A stretch of DNA of 11,960 bases from JAMLIN01 sp041676645 (GTDB taxonomy: Bacteria; Pseudomonadota; Gammaproteobacteria; Burkholderiales; Burkholderiaceae_E). A program made the translations under genes and the position numbers. Positions within the stretch are counted from its first letter, which is position 1. Every line of letters begins with the position of its first letter. Of this stretch, positions 1 through 7,985 are shown piece after piece. A model generated the notes under the pieces. The model saw only the letters and a list, made by a program, of their open reading frames with translations. It was not told where the DNA came from and made no database searches. The stretch is taken from positions 1 through 11,960 of the forward strand of contig JBAYRO010000096.1 of NCBI GenBank assembly GCA_041676645.1. The letters are read 5' to 3'.

Positions 1-558
1 GGCGAACAGGCGCTCGACGACGCCGAGATGGAACATGTGCGTGCGACCCTGACGCGACTGCTCGATGCCCATGATCCCTACCCCGGCGTCGTGCTCGATC
101 GCCACTGGAACGTGGTGCTCGCCAACCGGGCCGCCACTGCGTTGACCGCCCTGCTGCCGGAATTCCTGCGCAGCCCGGCGCTGAACCTGTTTCGCGCCAG
201 CCTGCATCCCGAGGGCTTCGCCGCGCACACCCGGAATTTCGACCAGTGGGGCAACTATATGCTGGGCGCCCTGGAGCGGCTGGCCGCCGCCAATCGCGAT
301 GCGGCGAGCTTCGAGCTGCTCGACGAGATTCGTGACTACCCCGGGATCGAATCCCTGTCGGGAATCGCCGATGCCGATGCGCCGGGTGCCGGCCTGCTCG
401 TGCCCTGCGTGCTCGAGATCGACGGCGTGGAGCTCTCGATGTTCACCACCCTGACGACCTTCGGCACGCCGCGCGACATCACCCTCGAGGAACTCTGCGT
501 CGAGCTGTTCTACCCCGCCGACGCCGCCACCGAAGCGGCTTTCCGGGGCACACCGTAA
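1..558 (+). CDS. MmyB-like XRE-family transcriptional regulator, C-terminal part (5' end outside window)
   Basis: The frame is open from base 1 and ends at TAA 556-558, giving 185 residues. An ATG at 28 is in frame, but the frame continues upstream of it to the window edge, so this is the tail of a longer gene. The sequence resembles the MmyB-like ligand-binding (PAS-like) domain that follows an N-terminal helix-turn-helix in many actinobacterial and proteobacterial regulators. Supporting segments are PYPGVVLDRHWNVVLANRAA, NLFRASLHPEGF, and a closing part rich in aromatic residues and Thr (SMFTTLTTFGTP). The DNA-binding domain is not visible, so the XRE assignment comes from family knowledge. 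The gene lies 93 bp upstream of a same-strand MFS transporter and may control it; that is inference. The ligand is unknown. Confidence 0.82.
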   Translation, partial: GEQALDDAEMEHVRATLTRLLDAHDPYPGVVLDRHWNVVLANRAATALTALLPEFLRSPALNLFRASLHPEGFAAHTRNFDQWGNYMLGALERLAAANRDAASFELLDEIRDYPGIESLSGIADADAPGAGLLVPCVLEIDGVELSMFTTLTTFGTPRDITLEELCVELFYPADAATEAAFRGTP

Positions 559-585
559 TCCGGCGCAGGGGCCCCCCGGGCGAGT

Positions 586-596
586 TCATGACATGA
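586..596. promoter_or_regulatory. 11-bp perfect palindrome, possible operator
   Basis: TCATG-A-CATGA reads as a perfect inverted repeat centred on base 591, in the 93-bp gap between the MmyB-type regulator and the MFS transporter. Its position would suit an operator for the upstream regulator, but it is short and could be chance. No -10/-35 promoter was recognised nearby. A GC-rich 6-bp stem (605-610 with 618-623, 7-base loop) follows it. Confidence 0.2.
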
Positions 597-651
597 TCGC
601 TGATCGGCGCGACCGCTGCGCCGCCTCGACCATGGACCACCCAACGACCCG

Positions 652-1842
652 ATGACTTCCGGTGGCGACGATTCGCGCGCAGCGCTGCGCATCGCCATGG
701 CGCTCTCGCTGGCGGCCGCGGTGTCGCTCGGGCTGGCCCGATTCTCCTACGCGCTGCTGCTGGCGCCGATGCACGAGGATCTCGGCTGGAGCTATCTGAC
801 GGCCGGCGCCATGAACACGGTCAACGCCGGCGGATACCTGCTGGGCGCGCTGCTCGCGCCGCGCTGGCTGGCCCGCTTCGACGCTCGCGCGGCGCTGCTG
901 GCCGGCAGCATCGGAGCCGCGATCACCCTGGCCGCGCACGGCGCGGTATCGAGCGACGCGGCGCTCTATCTGCTGCGCTTCGCCACGGGGGTCGCGAGCG
1001 CGGCGGCCTTCGTCTCCGGCGGACTGCTGGCGGCGCGGACCGCGGCGACGCGCCCGCAGGCCGCCGGCCTGATCCTCGGCATCTACTACGGCGGCACCGG
1101 CCTGGGCATCGTCGCATCGGCACTGCTGGTACCGCCCCTGGTCGCGCTGCCCACGATGCAGGGCTGGCGCTGGGCCTGGGTCGCGCTCGGTATCGCGGCG
1201 ATCGCCAGCACCGCGCTGATCGCGGCCGGCACACGCGGGCTGCCGTCGGGACCGGCGCGCACGGACGGCCATTCGCCGTTCGAGTGGAGGCCCTTCCTGC
1301 CCGGCCTGGCCGCCTACTTCCTGTTCGGGCTCGGCTATATCGGCTACATGACCTTCGTGGTCACGCTGCTGCGCGAGCAGCAGATCGCGAACACCCAGAT
1401 CGTGGTGTTCTTCATCCTCCTCGGCATGGGCGTGCTTGCCTCCTCCTGGCTGTGGGCGGGGCTGTTGCAGCGCTGCCGCGGCGGCGAGGCCCTCGCGCTG
1501 CTCAACGGGCTGCTGGCCGTGGCGACCGTGCTGCCGGTGTTCGCCTCGCATCCACTGGCGGTCCATGCGTCGGGCCTGCTGTTCGGCGCCGTGTTCCTCT
1601 CGGTGGTCGCGTCGACCACGGCCCTGGTCCGGCACAACCTGCCTGCCACGCTATGGCCCGGAGGCATCGCGGCCTTCACCATCGTCTTCGCGGCCGGACA
1701 GATCATCGGGCCCAGCGCGGTCGGCTGGATCGCCGACGGTCCGGGCGGACTGTCCCTCGGGCTGGCGTGCTCCGCGCTGGTGCTCGCCGCGGGCGCGGCC
1801 TGCGCCTGGCTCCAGAAGCCCCGTGCGGCGCCGTCGCGCTGA
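652..1842 (+). CDS. YbfB/YjiJ-family MFS transporter
   Basis: This 396-residue inner-membrane protein of the major facilitator superfamily has about twelve hydrophobic segments with the usual central break (around residues 193-213). The N-terminal signature GLARFSYALLLAPM (27-40) followed by EDLGWS, and the GQIIGPSAVGWIAD segment (349-362), are typical of the YbfB/YjiJ group (MFS_4). Members are uncharacterised secondary transporters or presumed drug/metabolite exporters, so the substrate cannot be predicted. No good Shine-Dalgarno precedes ATG 652. A seven-codon ORF (632-655) overlaps the start as ATGA, which may matter for initiation. The gene follows the MmyB-type regulator by 93 bp and converges with the next gene across 19 bp (1843-1861), where I see no hairpin with a T-tract. 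Confidence 0.9.
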   Translation: MTSGGDDSRAALRIAMALSLAAAVSLGLARFSYALLLAPMHEDLGWSYLTAGAMNTVNAGGYLLGALLAPRWLARFDARAALLAGSIGAAITLAAHGAVSSDAALYLLRFATGVASAAAFVSGGLLAARTAATRPQAAGLILGIYYGGTGLGIVASALLVPPLVALPTMQGWRWAWVALGIAAIASTALIAAGTRGLPSGPARTDGHSPFEWRPFLPGLAAYFLFGLGYIGYMTFVVTLLREQQIANTQIVVFFILLGMGVLASSWLWAGLLQRCRGGEALALLNGLLAVATVLPVFASHPLAVHASGLLFGAVFLSVVASTTALVRHNLPATLWPGGIAAFTIVFAAGQIIGPSAVGWIADGPGGLSLGLACSALVLAAGAACAWLQKPRAAPSR

Positions 1843-1861
1843 CCGGCCCGCCCGGGGATTC

Positions 1862-3079
1862 CTAATCGGAGTGCGCGCGCGGATCGAGTTGCGCCGCCGC
1901 CGGAGAGCTCTCGTTCACGGGTACGAAGGGCTCGCGGTCGGCCACCGGCACCGGCGGCTCGATCCGCATCCGCCAGGCGCAGAACAACGCGAGCACCGCG
2001 CATAGAAAAGCCATCGTGATCGGGAACGAACCGGGACCGTACGCACGCATCATGATGCCCATCGCCATCGGTGCGACGATCGCACCGATGCCATGCACCA
2101 GCAGCAAGCCCTTGGTCGCCTCGAGCGAATCGCCGGCGGCGAAACGCTCCTGGGTCTGGGCCACCGACAGACCGTAGATCGCGAAGCCAGCCGCGCCGAA
2201 GCCGAAGGTGGCCATCGGCAGGTTCTGCGGCATCCTCTCGCCGATCGTCCAGACTCCGACCATGGCCAGGCCCGCCACGATCGCGATGGCGATCAGCACG
2301 ATGCGCCGGTCGGTGCGACTCGACAGCCAGCCGATCGGTGTCTGGAAGACGGCGCCACCCAGCACCGCCGCCGCGATCGCTATCGCGACCTCGCTCGGGG
2401 CAGCGCCGACGCCCACCGCGTACACGGCCGCCAGGGACCAGAAGCCACCGGTCACCATGCCGGAAACGAGCCCGCCGGCGAAGCCGGTCGGTGAGGTCCG
2501 GTAGATCACGAGGACGCGCACGCTTGCCGATTCGACTCGCGCCGGTTCGACCACCGGGGTCAACGCGATGGGCACCAGGCCCAGGCAGAACAGGCCCGCG
2601 GCGATCGCGAAGAGCGTGACCTCCTCGATCGGGTAGAGGTCGACCAGCGCCTGGCCCGCTGCCATGCCGAGCATGTTCATCGTCATGTAGGCGGCGAGCA
2701 CCCGGCCGCGCGCCGCGCCCGCATGGGTGCCGAGCCAGCTCTCGATCACCATGTAGATGCCGACGAGGCCGATGCCGTTGACCACGCGCAGCGCGAACCA
2801 GGGCACCGGTTGCACATAGAGCGCATAGGCGATCGATACGGCCGCGGTCAGGGCGGCGAAGGCGGCGAAGGCGCGTACGAAGCCCACCCGGCGAATGATC
2901 GGCGGGCAGATCCAGTAGCCCGCGACGAAGCCGACGAAATAGCCCGCCATGACGATGCCGGTCCGTGCCGAATCGAAAGCCTCGTAGGCGGCGCGCAGGC
3001 CGAGCGCGGTGCCGAGCAACCCCGAACCGGCAAGCAGGATGGCCATGCCGATCAGCAAGGTGGAAACCGAACGAATCAT
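1862..3079 (-). CDS. YcaD-like MFS transporter
   Basis: This 405-residue integral membrane protein has roughly twelve hydrophobic segments. The region TGIVMAGYFVGF (40-51), IIRRVGFVRAFAAFAAL (61-77), and the GIYMVIESWL motif (107-116) with following GRVLAAYMTMN match the YcaD-type branch of the MFS, where the E-S-W-L motif is characteristic. The substrate is unknown and the family is mostly annotated as a putative transporter. The start at ATG 3079 gives a normal first membrane segment (LLIGMAILLAGSGLLG), but its Shine-Dalgarno is poor (only CGAGA close to the ATG). It lies 81 bp downstream of sbcC on the same strand, so read-through from sbcC is possible. Its stop TAG faces the stop of the plus-strand MFS gene. 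Confidence 0.88.
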   Translation of the reverse strand: MIRSVSTLLIGMAILLAGSGLLGTALGLRAAYEAFDSARTGIVMAGYFVGFVAGYWICPPIIRRVGFVRAFAAFAALTAAVSIAYALYVQPVPWFALRVVNGIGLVGIYMVIESWLGTHAGAARGRVLAAYMTMNMLGMAAGQALVDLYPIEEVTLFAIAAGLFCLGLVPIALTPVVEPARVESASVRVLVIYRTSPTGFAGGLVSGMVTGGFWSLAAVYAVGVGAAPSEVAIAIAAAVLGGAVFQTPIGWLSSRTDRRIVLIAIAIVAGLAMVGVWTIGERMPQNLPMATFGFGAAGFAIYGLSVAQTQERFAAGDSLEATKGLLLVHGIGAIVAPMAMGIMMRAYGPGSFPITMAFLCAVLALFCAWRMRIEPPVPVADREPFVPVNESSPAAAQLDPRAHSD

Positions 3080-3081
3080 TC

Positions 3082-3102
3082 TCGGGGAATCGGGAACTCG
3101 GG
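3082..3102 (-). repeat. Three TCGGG repeats at 8-bp spacing upstream of the YcaD-like gene
   Basis: On the plus strand TCGGG occurs at 3082-3086, 3090-3094 and 3098-3102, an exact 8-bp period, with A-rich bases between. On the gene's own strand this is CCCGA repeated just ahead of the start codon. It could be a small regulator-binding iteron or chance in GC-rich DNA. The remaining part of the sbcC-MFS gap holds a 10-bp palindrome CCGGGCCCGG (3145-3154) and no T-tract terminator. Confidence 0.2.
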
Positions 3103-3160
3103 TTGGCGACGACGGATCGGGACCTGCGCTGGGCGACCCCGATGCCGGGCCCGGATGACA

Positions 3161-6100
3161 TTACACCATGCCTGTGAAGCCCGGTGCCTGCCCGCCGATG
3201 CGGCTGCCCACGGGCCCCGAGACGACCTCGATGCCGACGCCCACCTGGCGCCGAAGCTCATCGACATGGGAGATGATGCCGATGGTGCGCCCCTGGGCGC
3301 GCAGGTCGAGCAGGGCACGCATCGCGAGATCGAGCGCCTCGGAATCGAGACTCCCGAAACCCTCGTCGACGAAGAGGGTTTCCAGTCGGATCCCGCCGGC
3401 ATGGGCTCCCACCACATCGGACAGGCCGAGCGCGAGAGCGAGCGCGGCGAGGAAGCCTTCGCCCCCCGAAAGCGTGCCGACCGCGCGGGGCCGGCCGGTA
3501 TCGTCGTCGAACACCTCGATGTCCAGCCCCTGGGCGCTGCGCTTGTCGCCGACCTCCTCGCGCCGGCGCAGCCAGTAGCGGCCACGACTCATGGCACGCA
3601 GGCGCTGGCTCGCCTGGACGAGGACTTCGTCGAGCAGGGTCGCGAGCACATAGCGCTGGAAGGTGAGCCGACGCTCGTTGCGGCCGCCCGCGAGATCGGC
3701 AAGCCGGCCGACCCGGGCGAAATCGCGTTCGAGTCGGCTCGCCGCCGCGGCGGTCTCCGCAAGCCGCGCCGCCAGCCGGGTGTCTTCCTCGAGGCGCAGC
3801 TCCGCCCGCGTACGGGCGGCGACCAGCGCCTGCAGTTCGACGCGCAGCTGCGCCAGCGCCTGCTGCGCAGCCTCGGCGTCGGGACGTTCGCGCCCCGCGA
3901 TGCCGGCCGCCGCGCGCGCCAGCCGCTCGCGGGCGCCGGCCATCGCCTGTTCATGGCCGGCCACGAGGCGATCGAGCCCGGCGAGTTCGGCCACCGGCAG
4001 CATCGCCTCGACGCAGGCTCGCTCATCGGCGAAGCCGGCAACGGCGCACTCATGCAGGAAACCTTGCTGCGCGGCATCGGATTCGCCGGTGGCGACGACC
4101 ACGGCCCGCCGGGCCCCCTCGGCCGCAGCGGCCGCCACCGCCATCGCCTGGTTCGCCGCCCGCGCCGCCTCGTCGGCACGCCGCAGGCCGGTGTCATGAT
4201 CCTCGATCGCCATGGCGAGCTGGTCGAGGCGGGCGCGCAGGCGCTGGGGATCGCGCCACGGCTCCGGGATGCGATCGAGGCGCTCGGCCAGCCGCGCCTG
4301 CGCTGCGGCCGCCGTCTCGCGGGCTTCCTGTTCGGTGAGTCCGAGCGCGTCGAGCTGGCCGCGCCCGGCGGCGATGGCATCGCGCAGCGTCGCGAGTCGT
4401 TCGCGCTGGACCGCGAGTTCGTCGGCGGCGCGCCGGGCGGCGGCGAGCTCCGCCTCGCATCCGGCGAGCCCGGCGGCCTGGGCCACGGTGTCGCCGCCCG
4501 CGACGGCCTGCTCGCGCTCCTCCACCCGGCTTCGGGCCACCGCCGCATCGGCCTGGGCGGTCGCGAGCATTCGCGCCGCTTCGGCATCGGCCTCCAGGGA
4601 CTGTTGCAGCGCCTCCGCGGCCTGTTCGAAGCGGTCGTCGGCGCCATCGCCGCCCGCCGGCATCGAGGCCGGGGCGGGATGCGAAGCGCTGCCGCAGACC
4701 GGGCAGGGATCGCCTTCGGCAAGGGTCGCGGCCAGCGCGCCGGCGCGCGCCCCACGCCATGCGGCGAAGGCTCGTTCATGGGCATCGCGCGCCGCCAGCA
4801 GGGTCGCGGCGGCGCGTTCGCGCGCCGCCCTCGCCTGCCCGCTGCGCTGGGCCGCTGCGCCGGCGTCGGCGCGGGCCCGCGCCAGCGAAGCCATGGCGTC
4901 CGCCGCCAGGCGGGCGTGCTCGACGGCGGCCCGGCAGGCATCGACCCGGGCGGCCTGCGCGGCCAGGGCCTCGACCCGGCCGGCCAGGGCCGTTGCAGTG
5001 GCTTCGTCCGCGGCGAACCGGGTCGCCCGGACCTCGCGCGCCCTGGCCGCCTCGGCCAGGGCCGCCGTCGCCGCCCCTGCCCGCCGCCGCGCCGCGTCGA
5101 GGTCGTCCTGCTCCTTGGCGATCGCCATCAGACCACGTCGTTCCTCGCGCTGGCGATCGACGCCGGCTTCCTCGGCACGCCGACGCCGCCATTCGTCCTG
5201 GCAACGCTCGCGAGTCGCGGCGGCGCTGGCGGATGCCGCTTCGCAGCCTTCGAGCTCGGTACCGGCCGCGGCCAGCCGCGCCCGGGCATCGACGAGCCGC
5301 TGGTAGCTCGCCGCCGCGCCGGCGGCCCGGCGGGCGGCATCGCGCCGCTCGCGGATCGACCGGGTCCGGGCGCCATCGGCCATCAGGGCTTCGAGCGCTT
5401 CGGCGGACGCGGCATGTTCATCGAAGCGGGCGGCCAGGGCGCGGGCCGCCTCGAGCGCCGCCAGCGCCGCGGCCTCGCGCTGCGCGAGTCGCTCATGCTG
5501 CAGCGACAGTCCGGCCAGCGCCTCGCGGGCTTCATCGATCGCGACGGCCAGCGTTGCGGCGGTATCGAGGCCGCGCTGGGCGAGCAGGGTCGCCGATACC
5601 TCGGTGGCGCGTGCGTACTGCTCGCGCAGCACCGCGGCCTGCCGGGCGAGATCCTCCTGCAGGCGACGATGAACGCCGGTCGCGAACAGCGTCTCGAGGA
5701 TCTGCTCGCGTCGGTTCGAGTCGGCCGTGAGCACCTCGCGGAAACGTCCTTGCGGCAGGAGCACGACCTGGCGGAACTGCTCGAGATCGAGGCCCACGAG
5801 CCGGCGCACTTCACGATCGACATCGGCGGGCCGCGCGGCGAGCGCGTGCCAGGAGCCGTTGCGCCAGTGCGAGAGCTCGGCGCGGGCGGGCTCGGTGGCG
5901 AAGCCGCTCCTGGCCCGGCGGCTCGGGCGCTGCTGCTCGGGGGAGCGACGGACCCGATAGCGCCCGGCGCCGAGAATGAATTCGAAGGCGACCTCGGTGG
6001 GCTGGTCGACGGGCGCATGATGACTGCGCATCTGCACCGCCCGCCGCTCCCCGCCGGCGCTGTCGCCATAGAGCGCCACGCAGATCGCATCGAGGATGCT

Positions 6101-6226
6101 CGACTTGCCGGCGCCGGTGGGACCGTGGATGAGAAACAGGGGATCGTCGCCGAGCAGGGTGAAATCCACCTTCTCGCAGCCGGCGAAGGGCCCGAAGGCC
6201 TGCATCGTGAGCGCGACCGGTTTCAT
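3161..6226 (-). CDS. sbcC: Exonuclease subunit SbcC (Rad50-like SMC ATPase)
   Basis: SbcC is the ATPase and tethering subunit of the SbcCD complex, which opens DNA hairpins and processes double-strand ends and protein-blocked ends in the nucleoid. The product is 1021 residues, close to E. coli SbcC (1048). Visible motifs are Walker A GPTGAGKS (35-42), a long Ala/Glu/Arg-rich coiled coil on both sides of the zinc hook CPVC (Cys508 and Cys511, almost exactly mid-protein), signature LSGGE (919-923), Walker B ending in Asp954-Glu955, D-loop GSLD, and the switch His987 in IISHVDE. All are intact. The start ATG 6226 overlaps the sbcD stop as ATGA, with GAGG seven bases upstream of the ATG, so translation is probably coupled to sbcD. 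The open frame continues upstream to 7432, but that extension is antisense-type shadow within sbcD. The stop is TAA 3161-3163. Confidence 0.97.
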   Translation of the reverse strand: MKPVALTMQAFGPFAGCEKVDFTLLGDDPLFLIHGPTGAGKSSILDAICVALYGDSAGGERRAVQMRSHHAPVDQPTEVAFEFILGAGRYRVRRSPEQQRPSRRARSGFATEPARAELSHWRNGSWHALAARPADVDREVRRLVGLDLEQFRQVVLLPQGRFREVLTADSNRREQILETLFATGVHRRLQEDLARQAAVLREQYARATEVSATLLAQRGLDTAATLAVAIDEAREALAGLSLQHERLAQREAAALAALEAARALAARFDEHAASAEALEALMADGARTRSIRERRDAARRAAGAAASYQRLVDARARLAAAGTELEGCEAASASAAATRERCQDEWRRRRAEEAGVDRQREERRGLMAIAKEQDDLDAARRRAGAATAALAEAARAREVRATRFAADEATATALAGRVEALAAQAARVDACRAAVEHARLAADAMASLARARADAGAAAQRSGQARAARERAAATLLAARDAHERAFAAWRGARAGALAATLAEGDPCPVCGSASHPAPASMPAGGDGADDRFEQAAEALQQSLEADAEAARMLATAQADAAVARSRVEEREQAVAGGDTVAQAAGLAGCEAELAAARRAADELAVQRERLATLRDAIAAGRGQLDALGLTEQEARETAAAAQARLAERLDRIPEPWRDPQRLRARLDQLAMAIEDHDTGLRRADEAARAANQAMAVAAAAAEGARRAVVVATGESDAAQQGFLHECAVAGFADERACVEAMLPVAELAGLDRLVAGHEQAMAGARERLARAAAGIAGRERPDAEAAQQALAQLRVELQALVAARTRAELRLEEDTRLAARLAETAAAASRLERDFARVGRLADLAGGRNERRLTFQRYVLATLLDEVLVQASQRLRAMSRGRYWLRRREEVGDKRSAQGLDIEVFDDDTGRPRAVGTLSGGEGFLAALALALGLSDVVGAHAGGIRLETLFVDEGFGSLDSEALDLAMRALLDLRAQGRTIGIISHVDELRRQVGVGIEVVSGPVGSRIGGQAPGFTGMV

Positions 6227-7377
6227 GGCTCCGCCTCGCGCTCCTCCCGCTCGAGGGCGGCGATCCGTTCGGCGACGAAAGCGCGGTCGGATTCGTCCAG
6301 GGGTTCGCCGGCCAGATCGGCGACGAAGCTGCCGAAAAGATCGATGAGCTCGATGCGGGCATGCCGTGTCGCCGCCGCCGGCCCGCCCGCCGCGACGACC
6401 AGCGGACGCTCGATCGCGAGCGCGTTCGGATGGACGGCGCGCAGGCGGGGCATGGCATCGAGCAGCGCACCGGTATCGGTGAGGCGGCAGAGGAGATAGT
6501 CGTCGCGACGAGGATCCTGCGGGGCCGCCGCGAGCAGCTCGGCGAGCCGCCCTTCGATGATGCGCAGGTCGCGCGGCGCCGGCAGCGGCAGGGATTCGGC
6601 CCGGACCGCCCCGGCGCCATCGAGCTCGACGAGCGTCGCGCCCTTGATGTGCGAGGCCTCCGAGAACGAGTACTTCATGAGCGAGCCGGCGTAGCGGATC
6701 GCCTCGCGACCGACCCGCTGCGGCCGATGCAGGTGGCCCAGGGCGACGTAATGGGCATCGTCGAACACCGCCGCCGGGACGCTGGCGGCGGTGCCCACCA
6801 CCAGCGGGCGCTCGGATTCGCTGTCGATCCCGCCGGCGACGAAGGCATGCGCCATCACGACCAGGCGGCGGGCCGGGTCGCGGACCCGCCGTACCGCCGC
6901 CATCTGCGCGGCCAGCACCGCCGCATGGTCGGGGATGTCGGCATCGGCCCCGAGGACGTTGCGCATCATCGGCGGCTCCGCATAGGGCAGCGCGAAGATC
7001 TCGACCTCGCCGGCGGCATCGGCAAGCACCGAGGCGCCCGGCGTGGCGACCGGCACCGCTTCGACCCGCAGGCCGGCGCCCGCCATCAGGCGGGCGCCGA
7101 AGGACAGGCGGTCGGGGCCGTCGTGGTTGCCGGCGATCAGGAACACCGGCGTGCGCAGGTCGGCGACGATCCGGGTCAGGGTTTCGTCGAGCAGGCGCAC
7201 CGCATCGGCCGGCGGAATCGAGCGGTCGTAGATGTCGCCGGCGACCAGCACCGCATCGGGCCGCGTGTCGCGCACCATCCGGACCAGCTCGTCGAGCACC
7301 GCGGCCTGGTCGTCGAGCAGCGATCGGCCGTGGAAGACCCGGCCGAGGTGCCAGTCGGCGGTATGCAGCAGGCGCAA
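6223..7377 (-). CDS. sbcD: Exonuclease subunit SbcD (Mre11-like metallophosphoesterase)
   Basis: SbcD is the dimanganese nuclease subunit of SbcCD, with ATP-dependent 3'-5' exonuclease and hairpin endonuclease activity. The 384-residue product compares with 400 in E. coli. Metallophosphoesterase motifs are all present: DWH (Asp8, His10), GDIYDR (Asp48), GNHD (Asn84-His85-Asp86), His177 in VMAHAF, and GHLH (His215, His217). I chose TTG 7377 as start because it places LRLLHTADWHLG at the N-terminus exactly as in the family and is preceded by GAGG (7385-7388) with 7-base spacing. There is no ATG or GTG nearby in frame. The frame is open further upstream to 8130, but that part overlaps the DUF1854 gene and has no family resemblance. 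The gene ends in an ATGA overlap with sbcC. Confidence 0.96.
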   Translation of the reverse strand: MRLLHTADWHLGRVFHGRSLLDDQAAVLDELVRMVRDTRPDAVLVAGDIYDRSIPPADAVRLLDETLTRIVADLRTPVFLIAGNHDGPDRLSFGARLMAGAGLRVEAVPVATPGASVLADAAGEVEIFALPYAEPPMMRNVLGADADIPDHAAVLAAQMAAVRRVRDPARRLVVMAHAFVAGGIDSESERPLVVGTAASVPAAVFDDAHYVALGHLHRPQRVGREAIRYAGSLMKYSFSEASHIKGATLVELDGAGAVRAESLPLPAPRDLRIIEGRLAELLAAAPQDPRRDDYLLCRLTDTGALLDAMPRLRAVHPNALAIERPLVVAAGGPAAATRHARIELIDLFGSFVADLAGEPLDESDRAFVAERIAALEREEREAEP

Positions 7378-7384
7378 GTCGAAA

Positions 7385-7388
7385 CCTC
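7385..7388 (-). promoter_or_regulatory. Ribosome-binding site deciding the sbcD TTG start
   Basis: On the minus strand GAGG is followed by seven bases (TTTCGAC) and then TTG. This is good spacing and supports the non-ATG start of sbcD over the upstream extension of the open frame. Confidence 0.7.
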
Positions 7389-7434
7389 GAGGATGGCGAT
7401 GGAAAGGAAGCGGGAGGCACCGAGTCTGCCATGC

Positions 7435-7459
7435 GCCGGGCTCAGGGTCCGAGCCCGGC
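7435..7459. other. Perfect 9-bp stem-loop between the DUF1854 gene and sbcD
   Basis: GCCGGGCTC (7435-7443) and GAGCCCGGC (7451-7459) are exact reverse complements around a 7-base loop. It lies in the 116-bp gap between the DUF1854 gene and sbcD. No T-tract follows on either strand, so it is not a standard intrinsic terminator. It could be a transcript-stabilising or attenuating hairpin that separates the cyanophycin pair from sbcDC. Confidence 0.5.
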
Positions 7460-7461
7460 CG

Positions 7462-7489
7462 CGCGGGCGCCGTTGCCGCGGGCGCCGTT
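7462..7489. repeat. 13-bp direct repeat, 15-bp period, downstream of the DUF1854 gene
   Basis: CGCGGGCGCCGTT occurs at 7462-7474 and again exactly at 7477-7489, two bases apart. It sits directly after the DUF1854 stop codon (minus strand) and next to the stem-loop. It is probably a small tandem duplication in noncoding DNA; no function is evident. Confidence 0.5.
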
Positions 7490-7493
7490 CCTT

Positions 7494-7985
7494 TCAGAGA
7501 AAGCGATCGAGCAGGCGCCGGCTGCCGGCATCGAGGCGGTCGATGTCGTCGACCCGGAACTGGATGCCATGGCGATCGGCGATCAGCAAGGACCGGCGCC
7601 CGAGGCGGCGGATGTCCTCCTCCGCGCGCAGGGTCAGGCTCGCCTCGCCCCTGTCGGTCACCAGCTGCCATTCGCTGGGGGTCACGAATGTCGAGACCGA
7701 GAGGATCCGCTCGATCCGGGGCATGATCTCGCGCTCGGCCAGCGCGGTCGCCAGCACGTCCCGCGAGGCCGGATCGAGCTGCGCCGGCGTTTCGATCCAG
7801 CAGACTTCCCGGCCATCGCGACCGACCAGGGAAACGCCTTCGTCCGGCGCCGTGAGCGGAAACGCCCGGATCGCGGTGACATCGTCCAGCACCGAGCCAT
7901 CGGCCCGGCGCAGGCTGAGCCGGCCATGGGCATCGAAGGCCAGGGTGACGGCGCCCCCGTGCGCATCGGGCGAACCGCCGTTCAT
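7494..7985 (-). CDS. DUF1854 family protein, cyanophycin-metabolism-associated
   Basis: This small 163-residue protein has no membrane segment or signal peptide. Features matching the DUF1854 family are an Arg-Ala-Phe-Pro segment followed by GVSLVGRDGREVCWIE in the middle, PRIERILSVS, WQLVTDRGEASLTLRAEEDI, and the closing SLLIADRHGIQFRVDDID and LDAGSRRLLDRFL. Proteins of this type are encoded beside an ABC transporter and cyanophycin synthetase in many proteobacteria, which is the arrangement here; the biochemical role is unknown. The start ATG overlaps the stop of the ABC transporter gene as ATGA. Only a weak GGGA lies upstream, so translational coupling is likely. A constant pairing with the ABC protein suggests a cytoplasmic partner or regulator of it, which is inference. 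Confidence 0.9.
   Translation of the reverse strand: MNGGSPDAHGGAVTLAFDAHGRLSLRRADGSVLDDVTAIRAFPLTAPDEGVSLVGRDGREVCWIETPAQLDPASRDVLATALAEREIMPRIERILSVSTFVTPSEWQLVTDRGEASLTLRAEEDIRRLGRRSLLIADRHGIQFRVDDIDRLDAGSRRLLDRFL

Noticed and set aside
1843..1861. Bidirectional terminator between the two convergent MFS genes
   Set aside because: Only 19 bases separate the stops, with a short CCGG self-complementarity and no T-tract, so it is not supportable as a terminator.
1344..3161. 605-codon minus-strand open frame spanning both MFS genes
   Set aside because: It is an out-of-frame reading of the minus-strand MFS gene continued into antisense of the plus-strand MFS gene.
2723..6499. 1258-codon plus-strand open frame opposite sbcC
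   Set aside because: It lies antisense to sbcC, whose ATPase and zinc-hook motifs are intact. The translation is low-complexity, rich in Gly/Arg/Ala/Glu, with no domain. High GC at third codon positions suppresses stops on the opposite strand.
6227..7432. Upstream extension of the sbcC frame
   Set aside because: The frame is open through sbcD, but SbcC homologues begin at the ATG that overlaps the sbcD stop, and the extension is an out-of-frame reading of sbcD.
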